Below are positions 33,541 through 42,839 of a stretch of DNA of 64,000 bases, piece after piece. Location: assembly GCF_004297405.1 (NCBI RefSeq), contig NZ_SCVC01000032.1:248001-312000 (forward strand), written 5' to 3'. The DNA is from Reyranella sp. (lineage in GTDB: Bacteria; Pseudomonadota; Alphaproteobacteria; Reyranellales; Reyranellaceae). Position 1 is the first letter of the stretch, and each line of letters begins with the position of its first letter. Below the pieces are notes generated by a model. That model was not told the origin of the DNA and searched no databases. It saw nothing but the letters and a program-made list of their open reading frames with translations. The position numbers and the translations under genes are program-made.

Positions 33541-33566
33541 CGCGTTGCCTCTTGCTTCAGCGCCCA

Positions 33567-34040
33567 TCACAAGCGTGGCGCATACTCGATCAATTGCTCC
33601 AGCGAGCTGGCCCAGCCGTCTTCATGCGACTGGCAGGACTCAGGCGAAACGAAGTCGGTTTGCGAGAAGGTGACGTCGGTCATGCCGTCGCGTTCGGTGA
33701 AGCGCACCGTGACGATTGTCGGCGAGGTCAGCGTGCCATTGGAACGCACCCAGGCGTGGGTGAAGACGAGGCAGTCCGGCTCGCGAATCTCGCGATAGGT
33801 GCCGACCTCGGTTTGCACGGCGCCAGTCTCCTCGCTCTTGATGCGCATGCGCCAGGCACCGCCCTCACGCAGGTCGAGGGCGCAGGAGAGCATGTGAAAT
33901 CCGCGCGGCGCCCACCACAGCTTCATGCGCTCCGGTTCGATGAAGGCACGGAAAACCAGGGCGCGGGGCGCGCGCAACGTGCGGTTCAGCGTGAACTCAC
34001 GACGCAGAGGGACCGTGAGGTCACTTGCTCTTGCGGCCAT
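33567..34040 (-). CDS. SRPBCC/AHSA1-family protein
   Basis: The 157-residue protein has the START-like Aha1 fold: LRAPRALVFRAFIEPERMKLWWAPRGFHM and a C-terminal QSHEDGWASSLEQLIEYA helix. Such genes are usually paired with an ArsR regulator, as here; the start overlaps the ArsR 3' end by 20 bp. Function unknown, likely ligand binding. Confidence 0.9.
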   Translation of the reverse strand: MAARASDLTVPLRREFTLNRTLRAPRALVFRAFIEPERMKLWWAPRGFHMLSCALDLREGGAWRMRIKSEETGAVQTEVGTYREIREPDCLVFTHAWVRSNGTLTSPTIVTVRFTERDGMTDVTFSQTDFVSPESCQSHEDGWASSLEQLIEYAPRL

Positions 34041-34419
34041 GTGCCTTCGTCCTTTTCCTGGTGGAAGTGGGTGCAGGCGCAGAGCTGGGCGACTGTTGCG
34101 CAGTGCGCAGATAGTCTTCCAGCCGGTCGAGACGCTGTTCCCAGAACCGCCGGTAGGTTGCCACCCAGTCGGCAATCTCGTGCAGCGGCTCGGCCGCAAG
34201 CCGGCAAGGCCGCCTCTGGGCATCGCGTCCGCGCGAGATCAGCCCGGCTCGCTCCAGCACCTTCAGGTGCTTGGAGATGGCCGGCAGGCTCATGTCGAAG
34301 GGTTGCGCGAGTTCACCGACCGAGGTCTCACCCAGGGTCAGGCGGGCCAGGATGGCGCGCCGCGTCGGATCGGCGAGAGCAGAGAAGGTCGAACTGAGGC
34401 GGTCGGCGGCGGGGGTCAT
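34021..34419 (-). CDS. ArsR-family regulator
   Basis: The 132-residue winged-helix repressor shows FSALADPTRRAILARLTLGETSVGELAQPFDMSLPAISKHLKVLERAGLI. It lacks the CxC metal site of ArsR/SmtB sensors, so it is of the metal-independent type commonly encoded with an AHSA1 protein. A lysine/arginine-rich tail (STRKRTKAHGRKSK) is unusual and may aid DNA binding. It is first in the ArsR-SRPBCC-NTF2-MFS run and probably autoregulates. Confidence 0.92.
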   Translation of the reverse strand: MTPAADRLSSTFSALADPTRRAILARLTLGETSVGELAQPFDMSLPAISKHLKVLERAGLISRGRDAQRRPCRLAAEPLHEIADWVATYRRFWEQRLDRLEDYLRTAQQSPSSAPAPTSTRKRTKAHGRKSK

Positions 34420-34519
34420 GGCGAGGTCTTTTGTTAACCGATGGGTGAAATAAGAGACGCGCCGACCGATGGTGTCAAGCCAGCGTCGTGTCCAGTTTCG
34501 ACGATTGAAAGTCTGGCCG

Positions 34520-36334
34520 CTAGGCCAGGAACAGCCGTGCGCCGACCGGCAACGCGCGCGCCTTTTCCAGGGTTTCCATCGTGGTGCGATAGCCGAGTTC
34601 GATGGCGGCATCGAAGCTCGTCCAGTCGAGCAGATCGATGTGATTCATCGGCGGCACGATCAGCAGGTCCGCGGCGGCGCGATCCTGGGCGGCGCGCGCC
34701 GTGCTGGCGACCAGAGCCGAGCGCAGCAGGATGGCCACGATCGAAGGGATGGGGAGGGTTTCGTTGCGTCGCCAGATCAGGCGGCGGAAGAACTGCCAGG
34801 CCGACCACGGTTCCATGACGTCGGCGCCGGCCGCCAGAGCGCCTCCGGTGTCGATGTCGACGCCAATGGTGATGCCGCGGCCCAGCCGGCGCATGGCACG
34901 CACAGGGAAATTGTCGATGACGCCGCCATCGACATGGACTTCGCCTGCCTCGTTGAACGGCGGCATGACACCGGGGATCGCCACGCTCGCCCGCAGCCAG
35001 CGCCACAGCCGGCCGACCGTGTGGATGTCAGCGTCGGAGGTCGTGAGGTTGGCCGTCATGCAGTAGAAGGAAAGGACGAGATCCTCGATGTCCTTTTCGC
35101 CAAAAGCGGCACGCAGCAGGCGCGTGACGCGGCGGCCGGAGAACAGCGAGATCAGCGGCACCGTGTAGTCGTTCAACGGATTGGCGTCGACGAAGGCGCG
35201 ACGGAAGCGCTCGTTGAGCTCCTCGTCATTCCAGCGCGAGGCGACGCCGGCCGCGACAATGGCGCCCATGCTGGTGCCGCCCACCAGGTCGATCGGCACA
35301 CCGGATTGGCGCAGTGCCTTGACGACACCGATGTGCGTGAAGGCGCGGGCGCCGCCGCCCGCCATCACCACGCCAACGGCATGGCCGGTCAGCAGCCGCG
35401 CCAACCGGTCGATATCGGCATGGATGTCGAGGCGGATGTGATGGTGATGGCCGTAGAGGCCGCCGGCCAGCAGAGCCGCCGTCGAGCCCGGCGAGGGATC
35501 GTGACCTTCATGCAGGAGAACGAGTTCGCGCCGCCGATGGAACACCGCGCCGCTCTGTGCCGTTTCGACGTCGAAGGGCAGGGTCGTCGGCCCGTCATGC
35601 TCGGCGCTGCGGACGGCGATCAGGCAATCGGCCTGACGCAGGCAGAGTTCGGTCCACGGCGTCTGAGTCGCGTCGGCTCGATAGAGCACGAACGAGGACT
35701 CCATCTCGCAGCGCGCGAACCATTCCGGCTCCTGGTCGACCGACTCAGGGCCCAGCATCTGCACCCTGTTGCCGATGCGGCCCAGCGCATCCGCCAGCAT
35801 CACGGCGAAGCGTGCCGACGGCACATTGGGCCCGGCGGGCAGGATGGCGAAGGTGCGCGGCTGGCGCCGCCGCTTGCCGGTTTCCACCGCGTTGCGCGCC
35901 ACGACGCTGCGCATCAGCGCCGGCAACACCTCGGGATGGTGCTTGGTCAGCGCGTTGAAACTGCTCTGCGCCAGCCGCCACACCTCACTGTCGCGCAACG
36001 CTGCCACACTGCGCGTGCGCTTGCCGTGCGAGAGGAGCGACATCTCGCCGACCAGATTGCCGGGAGGCACCTCGGCGATCAGCAGCGGTTCGCTGGCGTC
36101 GACTTCTTCTTGATGGCGGAACACACCAAGACAGCCGCTCGCCACGACATAGACCGCGTCGGCCGGCTCACCCTGGCGGAACAGCGGCGCGCCGCCCGGC
36201 AGGATGAGCAAGGTCAGTTCGCGCTCGACCGCTGCCAGACCTTCGGGATCGAGGTCGGCAAACAGCGGCGCGCGTTGCAGGACGCTCCGGAGTCGCAGCC
36301 GGGCGGTATCTTCGCTCGGCTCGACCAGGCTCAT
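34520..36334 (-). CDS. Patatin-like phospholipase with cyclic-nucleotide-binding domain
   Basis: The 604-residue NTE-type protein has a cNMP-binding domain at residues about 15-135 (LILPGGAPLFRQGEPADAVYVVASG, GNLVGEMSLLSHGKRTRSVAA). A middle region of unknown fold follows. The patatin domain from about 325 has GGGARAFTHIGVVKAL (oxyanion loop), GGTSMGAIVA (G-x-S-x-G nucleophile) and DGGVIDNFPV (catalytic Asp). It would hydrolyse phospho- or lysophospholipids at the membrane in response to cAMP or cGMP. The ATG overlaps the stop of the upstream DUF2817 gene (ATGA), indicating translational coupling. Confidence 0.93.
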   Translation of the reverse strand: MSLVEPSEDTARLRLRSVLQRAPLFADLDPEGLAAVERELTLLILPGGAPLFRQGEPADAVYVVASGCLGVFRHQEEVDASEPLLIAEVPPGNLVGEMSLLSHGKRTRSVAALRDSEVWRLAQSSFNALTKHHPEVLPALMRSVVARNAVETGKRRRQPRTFAILPAGPNVPSARFAVMLADALGRIGNRVQMLGPESVDQEPEWFARCEMESSFVLYRADATQTPWTELCLRQADCLIAVRSAEHDGPTTLPFDVETAQSGAVFHRRRELVLLHEGHDPSPGSTAALLAGGLYGHHHHIRLDIHADIDRLARLLTGHAVGVVMAGGGARAFTHIGVVKALRQSGVPIDLVGGTSMGAIVAAGVASRWNDEELNERFRRAFVDANPLNDYTVPLISLFSGRRVTRLLRAAFGEKDIEDLVLSFYCMTANLTTSDADIHTVGRLWRWLRASVAIPGVMPPFNEAGEVHVDGGVIDNFPVRAMRRLGRGITIGVDIDTGGALAAGADVMEPWSAWQFFRRLIWRRNETLPIPSIVAILLRSALVASTARAAQDRAAADLLIVPPMNHIDLLDWTSFDAAIELGYRTTMETLEKARALPVGARLFLA

Positions 36335-37422
36335 CGGCTCTGTAGCCCCTTCAATGCCCAGCCGATCGTCTGGTCGGCGCGCGTCCACACCATCTCGCGC
36401 CACTTGTCGCCCGACGGGAAGAAGCGTTCCTTGATGTCGGCCTTGATGTCGCGGCCGAGCGCCGAGCCGACATCACCCCGGTGGTGAAGCCAGTTGTCGG
36501 CGCGCACCGCGCCCAGGACTTCAGGCACGGTGTAGGTGCCATACTCCAGGGCAACGGGCGTCACCTGGGCATCGGGCAGTTCCTGCGAGAAGGCATCGGT
36601 CATGACGCCGACCACGACAGCGGAGGTCGAGGTGCCGCCTTCGGGCGAGGTCATCTCGTCGCCGTACCAGGCCTTGGCACGTGCGAAGGACTTGGCGGCC
36701 GGCGATACGGCGCAGATCAGCTCGCCATGACCGAACGGACCGAGACCGGTGTGGAAGTCGATGATGCCCACGCGCCGCGCCTGCGAGAGTTCCTCGCGGG
36801 CGATGGAGCGAACGGTGCGATTGCTCCAGGTCGGCGCTGTGCCCCCGAAGAAGATGCCGTCTGGGTGGGTGTACTGGCCGCCACTGATCGCGCCCTGCAG
36901 GCCGAAGGCGCCATGCTTCTGGGCGTAGGCGTCGAATACGCGCTCCGCCTCGGCCTTGCTGGCGTCGTCCCAAGTCTGCGGCAGCACCGCGTCGGCGATC
37001 GCGAGATAGCCCGTGTTGGCGGGATAGCCCTTGTCGTGATCGACGAAATTGCGGTTGAGGTCCACATTGTCTTCCGTAACGCGCCGCGACCAGGCAAAGC
37101 CGTAAGGGTTGAGGGCGTGGATCAGGAGTGCGCCGGTTCCCTTGGGCAGCTTGGCGGGACCGCCGGAGCGCAGCCAGGAGATCTGCGCGCCCGAACCGCA
37201 ATGCCCCTCGACGCCATGCGTGCCGGCAATCAGCACCAGCATCTCGGTGGCATCGGCGGAGCCGAAGCGCGCGGTGTCGAGAAAGAGCGTTTCACCGTTG
37301 GGGCCGCGCGCCTTGGGGTTCAACCAGGATCGGATTGCTCCACCGGCGGTAGCGGCGGCACTGCAGAACTTGGAGCGCGCCTCGGCATAACTCTCGGAAA
37401 AGCACTCGGACACCGAAAACAT
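36331..37422 (-). CDS. DUF2817/M14-like metallopeptidase-fold protein
   Basis: The 363-residue protein of the DUF2817 family is related to M14 carboxypeptidases. IAGTHGVEGHCGSGAQ holds the first zinc His/Glu region, DNVDLNRNFVDHD is typical of the family, and IIDFHTGLGPFGHGELI holds the second His. ALEYGTYTVPEVL would carry the general-base Glu. Deacylase or carboxypeptidase activity is likely, substrate unknown. RBS GGAAGGA precedes the ATG. It overlaps the patatin gene by 4 bp. Confidence 0.88.
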   Translation of the reverse strand: MFSVSECFSESYAEARSKFCSAAATAGGAIRSWLNPKARGPNGETLFLDTARFGSADATEMLVLIAGTHGVEGHCGSGAQISWLRSGGPAKLPKGTGALLIHALNPYGFAWSRRVTEDNVDLNRNFVDHDKGYPANTGYLAIADAVLPQTWDDASKAEAERVFDAYAQKHGAFGLQGAISGGQYTHPDGIFFGGTAPTWSNRTVRSIAREELSQARRVGIIDFHTGLGPFGHGELICAVSPAAKSFARAKAWYGDEMTSPEGGTSTSAVVVGVMTDAFSQELPDAQVTPVALEYGTYTVPEVLGAVRADNWLHHRGDVGSALGRDIKADIKERFFPSGDKWREMVWTRADQTIGWALKGLQSR

Positions 37423-37496
37423 CGAATTCCTTCCAAACTTCCGTTCAAGGCATCGTAGCCGGTTTGACGACAGACCGGAAAGCGGCACGATGGGGC

Positions 37497-37955
37497 ATGG
37501 GATTCTTCACCGTAGAGTCGGCGCAGCAGCAGCTCTCGCCGGGCGGCAATTTCGGCCCCTGGATCTGGGAGCTGAAACTCAGAGCCGAGCATATGTCCGC
37601 CGAGGAAGTCCGGCTTCGCTTACCCTACAGTGACCACATCGCCCGTCCGGGTGGTGTGGTCGTAGGTCAGGCGATGATGGCGCTGGCCGACACGATCATG
37701 GTGCTGGCGATCTGCGAGAAGCTGCAGCGTTTCGCGACGCTCGCGACCATCTCGCTCACGACGAACTTCATGCGTGCTGCGGTGCGGCAAGACGTGATCG
37801 GCGTCGCACGCGCCGTGAAGGTCGGGCGTTCGACGGCGTTCGGCGAGGTCGACCTGTTCGTCGACGGCTCGCCTGATCCGATCGCCCAGTCGCTCTCGAC
37901 CTTCGCCGTCCTGCCGGATGGTGTCGGCGCCTTCAATCGCGCCGATCAGCATTGA
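37497..37955 (+). CDS. PaaI-like hot-dog thioesterase
   Basis: The 152-residue protein has the thioesterase hot-dog fold: LRLPYSDHIARPGGVVVGQAMMALADTIMVLAI with a G-x-x-x-G-x-x-x-x-x-x-x-A/D-type active-site helix, and TISLTTNFMRAA. The family hydrolyses acyl- or aryl-CoA. The start is uncertain (weak RBS); TTG at 37464 is an alternative. It is divergent from the DUF2817 gene. Confidence 0.85.
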   Translation: MGFFTVESAQQQLSPGGNFGPWIWELKLRAEHMSAEEVRLRLPYSDHIARPGGVVVGQAMMALADTIMVLAICEKLQRFATLATISLTTNFMRAAVRQDVIGVARAVKVGRSTAFGEVDLFVDGSPDPIAQSLSTFAVLPDGVGAFNRADQH

Positions 37956-37961
37956 TCGAGG

Positions 37962-38537
37962 CTAAGGCCGCTCCAAGCCGAAGCGGCGGGCCAATCCGTC
38001 GATGTCGAGCGTTGGTGCAGCGTCGTTCAGCACTTGCTTCATGCCGCAGCCGCGCAAGGAATCGACGAAGGCCTCGATGTCGGGATCGCCCACCTCGCGG
38101 CCATAAGCGCGCGCGACGACGGCGTCGAAGGCGGTCATATGCTCGTGGACCATGTGCCGTAGCGCGGGCTCGTTCTCGGCCTCGACGATCAGGTTGAGGA
38201 AGAAACTGATGCGCCGCCGATCGAAGGCGACCAGCTCGAGCGCCGCATCGATATGCTCGGGATCATGATGGCCATGCTCTGCTTTCGCGTGTCCGTCCTC
38301 ACCGTGCGTGTGATCGCTCAGCAGCGCTACGATGAGGTCTGCCTTTTTCGGGAAGTAATAGGTGAGGTGGGATTGCCGGATGCCGGCCGCCGCAGCCACC
38401 CGCGGCTGGGTCAGCCGTTTCAGCCCCTCGGTGCGCATGATCTCGAGCGCAGCATCGAGGATTCGTGCCCGTAAGGACGGTTCGGACGCGCTGGCTTTGC
38501 GGCGTTCTTTGATGGCTTTGGGTGCGGCGGCTGTCAC
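37962..38537 (-). CDS. TetR-family regulator with a His-rich insert
   Basis: The 191-residue protein has an N-terminal HTH (ILDAALEIMRTEGLKRLTQPRVAAAAGIRQSHLTYYFPKKADLIVALLSD) followed by a conspicuous His-rich stretch, HTHGEDGHAKAEHGHHDPEH, that could bind metal. The start is GTG. It is 30 bp downstream of a methyltransferase gene in the operon led by a TonB receptor, whose promoter has a TetR-like palindrome at 42670-42694; it probably represses the operon. Confidence 0.9.
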   Translation of the reverse strand: MTAAAPKAIKERRKASASEPSLRARILDAALEIMRTEGLKRLTQPRVAAAAGIRQSHLTYYFPKKADLIVALLSDHTHGEDGHAKAEHGHHDPEHIDAALELVAFDRRRISFFLNLIVEAENEPALRHMVHEHMTAFDAVVARAYGREVGDPDIEAFVDSLRGCGMKQVLNDAAPTLDIDGLARRFGLERP

Positions 38538-38567
38538 GGCGGCATTATCGCTACGCCGGGATGGAGT

Positions 38568-39242
38568 TCAATTGCGCCGGGCGAGGTAACCGCGATAGCC
38601 GAACGCTTGGAAGAACGGTGACGGGGCGCTGCAATCGGCTTCCGCGAGCAGCGTGGTGAGGCGGGCCTCGGTCAACGGATGGAAGTTGAGTGCGATGCGT
38701 TTCAGCATCGCATCGGCTTGGTGAACGTCTGTGCCCTGCGCCATCGCCCAACCGCGATAGGCCGCCTCGAAGGGCGCCGACGGCTCTGCGAGATCGACGA
38801 AGGCCAGCGGCGCGCCCGGCCGCAAGGGCCGCGCCATCGCGCGTACGAAGGCGGCACGGTTGCCGTCGTCGGGTACGAACTGCGCCGCCAGGAGTGCGAG
38901 CGCACCGTCATGCGGGCCAGCCTCGTCAAAGGCCTGCATCTCGACCGCCCGGAAGGCGATGCGATCGGCATAGCCGCCTGCTTCGGCGCGTGCGCAGGCG
39001 GCGTCGAGCATCGGTTGCGAGGGATCGACCGCGGTGAAGCGCCAGGCCGGCGCGCGGCCGGCGAGATCCTGCAACTCGCGTCCAGTGCCGAGCCCCGCGA
39101 TCAGCATGTCGGCTGGCGTGGTCGGCGAGACATGCGCGGCCAACAGGCAAGCCGCCAGCTCGTGCAACAGGCCGTAGCCCGGCACGAGGCGGACGATGCG
39201 TTCGTCGTAGTCGGCGGCCGAATTCTGAGTGAACTTTGACAT
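38568..39242 (-). CDS. Class I SAM-dependent methyltransferase
   Basis: The 224-residue protein shows motif I as MLIAGLGTGRELQDLA, motif II as FTAVDPSQPMLDAA, and LRPGAPLAFVDLAEP as motif III. YDERIVRLVPGYGLLHELAA near the N-terminus resembles the tRNA-cmo5U/small-molecule methyltransferase group. Its ATG overlaps the stop of the MFS gene by one base, indicating translational coupling. In this operon it may modify a transported metal chelator or ligand. Confidence 0.88.
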   Translation of the reverse strand: MSKFTQNSAADYDERIVRLVPGYGLLHELAACLLAAHVSPTTPADMLIAGLGTGRELQDLAGRAPAWRFTAVDPSQPMLDAACARAEAGGYADRIAFRAVEMQAFDEAGPHDGALALLAAQFVPDDGNRAAFVRAMARPLRPGAPLAFVDLAEPSAPFEAAYRGWAMAQGTDVHQADAMLKRIALNFHPLTEARLTTLLAEADCSAPSPFFQAFGYRGYLARRN

Positions 39243-40435
39243 CACGCGGTCTCCTTCGAAGTCCTGAGGCGCATGGCCACGATCGCCGTCAGCAAACAGA
39301 CGCAGGCCAGCAACGCAGCAGCGCCGGCCGCAGGCACGAACGGCCCTTTCTGCAACAGTGCCGTACCGACGATCGGGCCCAGCACCATGCCAAGCCCTTG
39401 CCCCACCGCATTGATGCCCGCGACCTTGCCTTGCGCGCCTGCGCCGGTGGCGAGACTGAGGGCGGCAAGATTTCCGGGAAGCAACAGGCCAAGCCCGAGA
39501 CCCATCACGCAAAGGCCGATCAGCAGCGCGGGATAGCCCGGCACCAGCGCGAGCAGGAGCATCGCCGCAAAGGCCAGCGCGCCGCCCGCCGCCATAAGGC
39601 GATGCGGCTTCCAACCCAGCCTTCCGACCAGCAGACGCTGCGCGATGACCATGGCGAGCGATGCGGCCGTGAGAGTTGCGCCTGCACGGCCCGCGGCCGC
39701 CTCGGGCGTGAGGCCGAGTGTGTCCTGCAGGCGAAGACCGGTGGTGGCCTGCAGCAGCGCGTAGGTCGTGACGCCGAGCAAAGTCACCAGCAGGAACGGC
39801 CAGATGCGGCTCGGCTCGATACGAGAGGCATCGTGCTGCGAAGCCTCGACGGCGCGCCGCGGTTCGGGCAGTGCGCGCCAGCAGACGAAGCCGGCCACGG
39901 CGACGAAGAGCGCGATGGCGAAGAAGCCCAACGGCAGGCTGATACCGGCGAACAACCAGACGAGGCCCGCACCCACCACCGAGCCCAGGCCGAACGAGGC
40001 GGCCATGCGTCCCATGCCACCGGCGCGGCCGTCGGCCGAGGTCGTATCGGCCATGTAGGCTTGCGCTGCGGGAAAGAGACCGCCACTGGTGACGGACTGC
40101 AACACGCGCACTGCGAGCAACGCTGCGAAGGTCGCCACGACGGCAATCATGCCGGCGAGCCTCAGTTCGACCACGACGGCCAGCAGCGCCATCGCGACCG
40201 CGACGCCCGCGAAGCCGGTCAGCAGCACCGGCCGGCGGCCGCGCTTCTCGGCCACCAGCCCCCAGGCCGGCGCCGCGACGATCAACGCCAGCGCCCCCAG
40301 CCCCAGCAGCAGGCCGGTCTGTATGTCGGCCAGGCCCATGCGGCGGCCGAGCGGCGGCAGCACCACAAACAGGAAGGCGTGGCCCGCGGCATTACCCAGC
40401 AGGCCGGCGAACAGCGCGAGACGTCCTGCAGTCAT
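39242..40435 (-). CDS. MFS transporter
   Basis: The 397-residue protein has 12 predicted transmembrane helices. LVAEKRGRRPVLLTGFAG is the MFS motif A loop, and VLQSVTSGGLFPAAQAYMADTT is helix 4. It resembles drug/siderophore exporters such as EntS. Location 9 bp downstream of a TonB receptor suggests it exports or imports the ligand of that receptor. Confidence 0.9.
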   Translation of the reverse strand: MTAGRLALFAGLLGNAAGHAFLFVVLPPLGRRMGLADIQTGLLLGLGALALIVAAPAWGLVAEKRGRRPVLLTGFAGVAVAMALLAVVVELRLAGMIAVVATFAALLAVRVLQSVTSGGLFPAAQAYMADTTSADGRAGGMGRMAASFGLGSVVGAGLVWLFAGISLPLGFFAIALFVAVAGFVCWRALPEPRRAVEASQHDASRIEPSRIWPFLLVTLLGVTTYALLQATTGLRLQDTLGLTPEAAAGRAGATLTAASLAMVIAQRLLVGRLGWKPHRLMAAGGALAFAAMLLLALVPGYPALLIGLCVMGLGLGLLLPGNLAALSLATGAGAQGKVAGINAVGQGLGMVLGPIVGTALLQKGPFVPAAGAAALLACVCLLTAIVAMRLRTSKETA

Positions 40436-40444
40436 CGCCCGCCC

Positions 40445-42649
40445 CTAGAAGCGCATCCGGGCGCCGACGCCCAGGATCAGCGGCAGGCCGGGTACGCCGC
40501 CGACCACGATCTGGCCGGTCGGGTTGGCGCCGGCACGAAAGCCTGACTGCACGTACTCCGCGTTGAACAGGTTTTGCGCGTAAGCATAGACGTCGAAACT
40601 GCTGGCCATGAATCCGGCGCGCAGATTCACGACGCTGTAGGGATCGAGTGCGTAGCTGTTGGCCGGATCGATCTGGCGCGAGCCCACGTACTGATATTCG
40701 ACGCGACCGAAAAGATTGCCGGCGACCTTGCCGATCTCGAGCGGATGCTCGTACTGGGCGGCGAGGCTCGCGGTGAAACCTGGTGTGTAGGGCACGACGT
40801 TGCCCACCGCGACGCCGCTGTTGGCCGGCGCTGACGTCACCTGTGCGCTCAACAGTGCCAGCGCGCCGGTCAGGCTGAGGCCAGCCACAGGCTTGGCCTC
40901 CAGCTCGACCTCGGCGCCGTAGGTGCGCGTGTTGGCATTGGTCACCGAGAATTGTGCGACCACCGGGTTGAAGGTGAAAAGCTGCTCGTCGGTCGTGTCG
41001 TTCAAGAAGCCTGCGACGTTCAGCCGGAGCCGCTTGTCCAGCACGTGACCGCGCACGCCGACTTCGTAGGACCAGGTCGAGGACGGCTTGAACATCGGGC
41101 TGGCGGCGCCGGTCGCGGCGTTCTGGTTGTAGAAAGGGAAGCCGCCCGACTTCTCGCCACGCGCCACCGTGACATAGGCCGAGAGATCGGCCGTAATATC
41201 GTAGCCGAAGCCGCCACGGCCGGTGACGAAGTCGGAATTCACCGTGCCGAACTGGGCAAAGTAGGGCAGTGCCGGCGCGCCGCCCGGGCTTCCGAGGAAG
41301 ATGCCGTTGAAGTTCTTGAGCTCGTGTGTGAAGCGCAACCCGCCAAAGATACGCAGGCGATCCGTGATCGGCACAGTGACCTCGCCGAACACCGCGAGGT
41401 TGGCGGCGCTTTGTGTTGCAGCATAGTTGCCGTTGGCCAGTGCAGGACTGCGGATGTCGGTCGCCGAGGCGAAGCTCGACCACAGGCCGCTCACGCCGCC
41501 GACCCAGCGCAGGCCGCCCGAGGTCTCGCCGTCGAGCCGCAACTCCTGGGTCCATTGCGTCAGGTTCTCGCCGATAGTGCGTATCGCGTTCGGCGTGGCA
41601 AAGGCGAAAGGCGAGAAGCCGGTCAGCGCGCTGCTCATGAAGCCGTCGGTGATGTCGGCGCGCAGCCCCAGGCTGTAAGCCTGGAAGCCGGTCAGCGAGG
41701 TGAGCCTGGCGTTACCGAAGTTGTGGACGATCGTGAGTGCCGCGCCGCCGGAGTCGAGGTCGTTTTGTGGCGCAGGGTTCAGCGAGTTCTGCGGAAAGCC
41801 CGAGGAGCCCACCCACGCCCCCGTTGTCGGGCGCTGGCGGTCGGACTGGAAGCGGCCGGCCAAGGTTGCGGTGGTGTCGGGCCCAAGCTCGATCGTTACC
41901 TTGCCGCTCGCTGCACCCAGCACCTGCTGGCGCAGCATGCCACCATTGTAGGTCGTTGTCGGACTGCTGAAGAGCACGTTCGGAATGTCGCCGTCGGTGC
42001 CATACACCTGGGCCGCGACGCGCGCCGTCACCTTGTCCCCCAGCGGACCGCTCGCTTTGGCGGTGATCTGGCGCAGATTGTAGCTGCCGTACTCTGCACC
42101 GATCTCGAAGGCGCGTTCCTTGGTGGGATCGTTGGTGGTGAGGCTGACCGCGCCAGCCTGCGAATTCTGCCCGAACAGGGTGCCTTGTGGGCCGCGCAGC
42201 ACCTCGATGCGCGACAGGTCGAGGAAGCGGATGTCAAAGGCGCGCTGGGGCAGTGGGACGCCGTCTATATAGTAGGTCACCGATGGCGAGATCAGCGCCG
42301 ACGACGAGCCGATGCCGCGGATGTTCAGCAGATTCGATTCGGGGATACCTGAGTCGGTGTAGTTGAAGTTCGGGATCGAGCGGTAGAGGTCGCGACTCTC
42401 GCGGATGTTTTGGTCACGCAGCGTCTCGCCCGTGACGGCGGTCACACTGAACGGCACCTTTTGGATTGGCTCCTCGAAGCGCCGCGAGGTCACGGTCAGC
42501 GCATCGAGCGTGATGGCCGGAGCTGGCGGAGCGGCCGGCGCTTGGGCCGACTCCTGGGCGAGCGCTGCCGCGCTGAAGAGGGTGACCTGGGCAAAGACCG
42601 CCACTGTCCCAACCGCGGCAAAAGCCCGGTTACGCTTAATTCCCCACAT
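40445..42649 (-). CDS. TonB-dependent outer-membrane receptor
   Basis: The 734-residue protein has a signal peptide (MWGIKRNRAFAAVGTVAVFAQ to ALAQ), a TonB-box-like ITLDALTVTSRR, a plug domain (NLLNIRGIG, YYIDGVPLPQ, LDLSRIEVLRGPQGTLFGQNSQAGAVSLTTNDP) and a beta barrel ending in the aromatic residue GARMRF. It imports a large or scarce ligand, typically a metal chelate. It heads an operon with MFS, methyltransferase and TetR genes and has a 25-bp palindrome in its promoter. Confidence 0.95.
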   Translation of the reverse strand: MWGIKRNRAFAAVGTVAVFAQVTLFSAAALAQESAQAPAAPPAPAITLDALTVTSRRFEEPIQKVPFSVTAVTGETLRDQNIRESRDLYRSIPNFNYTDSGIPESNLLNIRGIGSSSALISPSVTYYIDGVPLPQRAFDIRFLDLSRIEVLRGPQGTLFGQNSQAGAVSLTTNDPTKERAFEIGAEYGSYNLRQITAKASGPLGDKVTARVAAQVYGTDGDIPNVLFSSPTTTYNGGMLRQQVLGAASGKVTIELGPDTTATLAGRFQSDRQRPTTGAWVGSSGFPQNSLNPAPQNDLDSGGAALTIVHNFGNARLTSLTGFQAYSLGLRADITDGFMSSALTGFSPFAFATPNAIRTIGENLTQWTQELRLDGETSGGLRWVGGVSGLWSSFASATDIRSPALANGNYAATQSAANLAVFGEVTVPITDRLRIFGGLRFTHELKNFNGIFLGSPGGAPALPYFAQFGTVNSDFVTGRGGFGYDITADLSAYVTVARGEKSGGFPFYNQNAATGAASPMFKPSSTWSYEVGVRGHVLDKRLRLNVAGFLNDTTDEQLFTFNPVVAQFSVTNANTRTYGAEVELEAKPVAGLSLTGALALLSAQVTSAPANSGVAVGNVVPYTPGFTASLAAQYEHPLEIGKVAGNLFGRVEYQYVGSRQIDPANSYALDPYSVVNLRAGFMASSFDVYAYAQNLFNAEYVQSGFRAGANPTGQIVVGGVPGLPLILGVGARMRF

Positions 42650-42669
42650 ACTCGATCCCCACCCCTACG

Positions 42670-42694
42670 ATATTGGTAGGTTACCAACCAATAT
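42670..42694. promoter_or_regulatory. 25-bp palindrome upstream of the TonB receptor gene
   Basis: ATATTGGTAGGT and ACCAACCAATAT flank a single central T, with one mismatch between arms. It lies 21-45 bases ahead of the receptor ATG, overlapping the probable -10 region. Length and symmetry fit a TetR operator; the likely repressor is encoded at the end of this operon. The remaining 42695-42839 shows no gene. Confidence 0.7.
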
Positions 42695-42839
42695 TCAGTG
42701 GTTATCGCGAATGCAACGCACTTGCAATCAGAAAGCGCACTTTCCCAATCGAATGAGAAACGCCGTAGCAGCTTAGGCGCGCGGGTTCGCTGACCTGTCC
42801 GACTCGAACAGGAGTGCGCTGTTGAGCAGGGGCGGCTTG

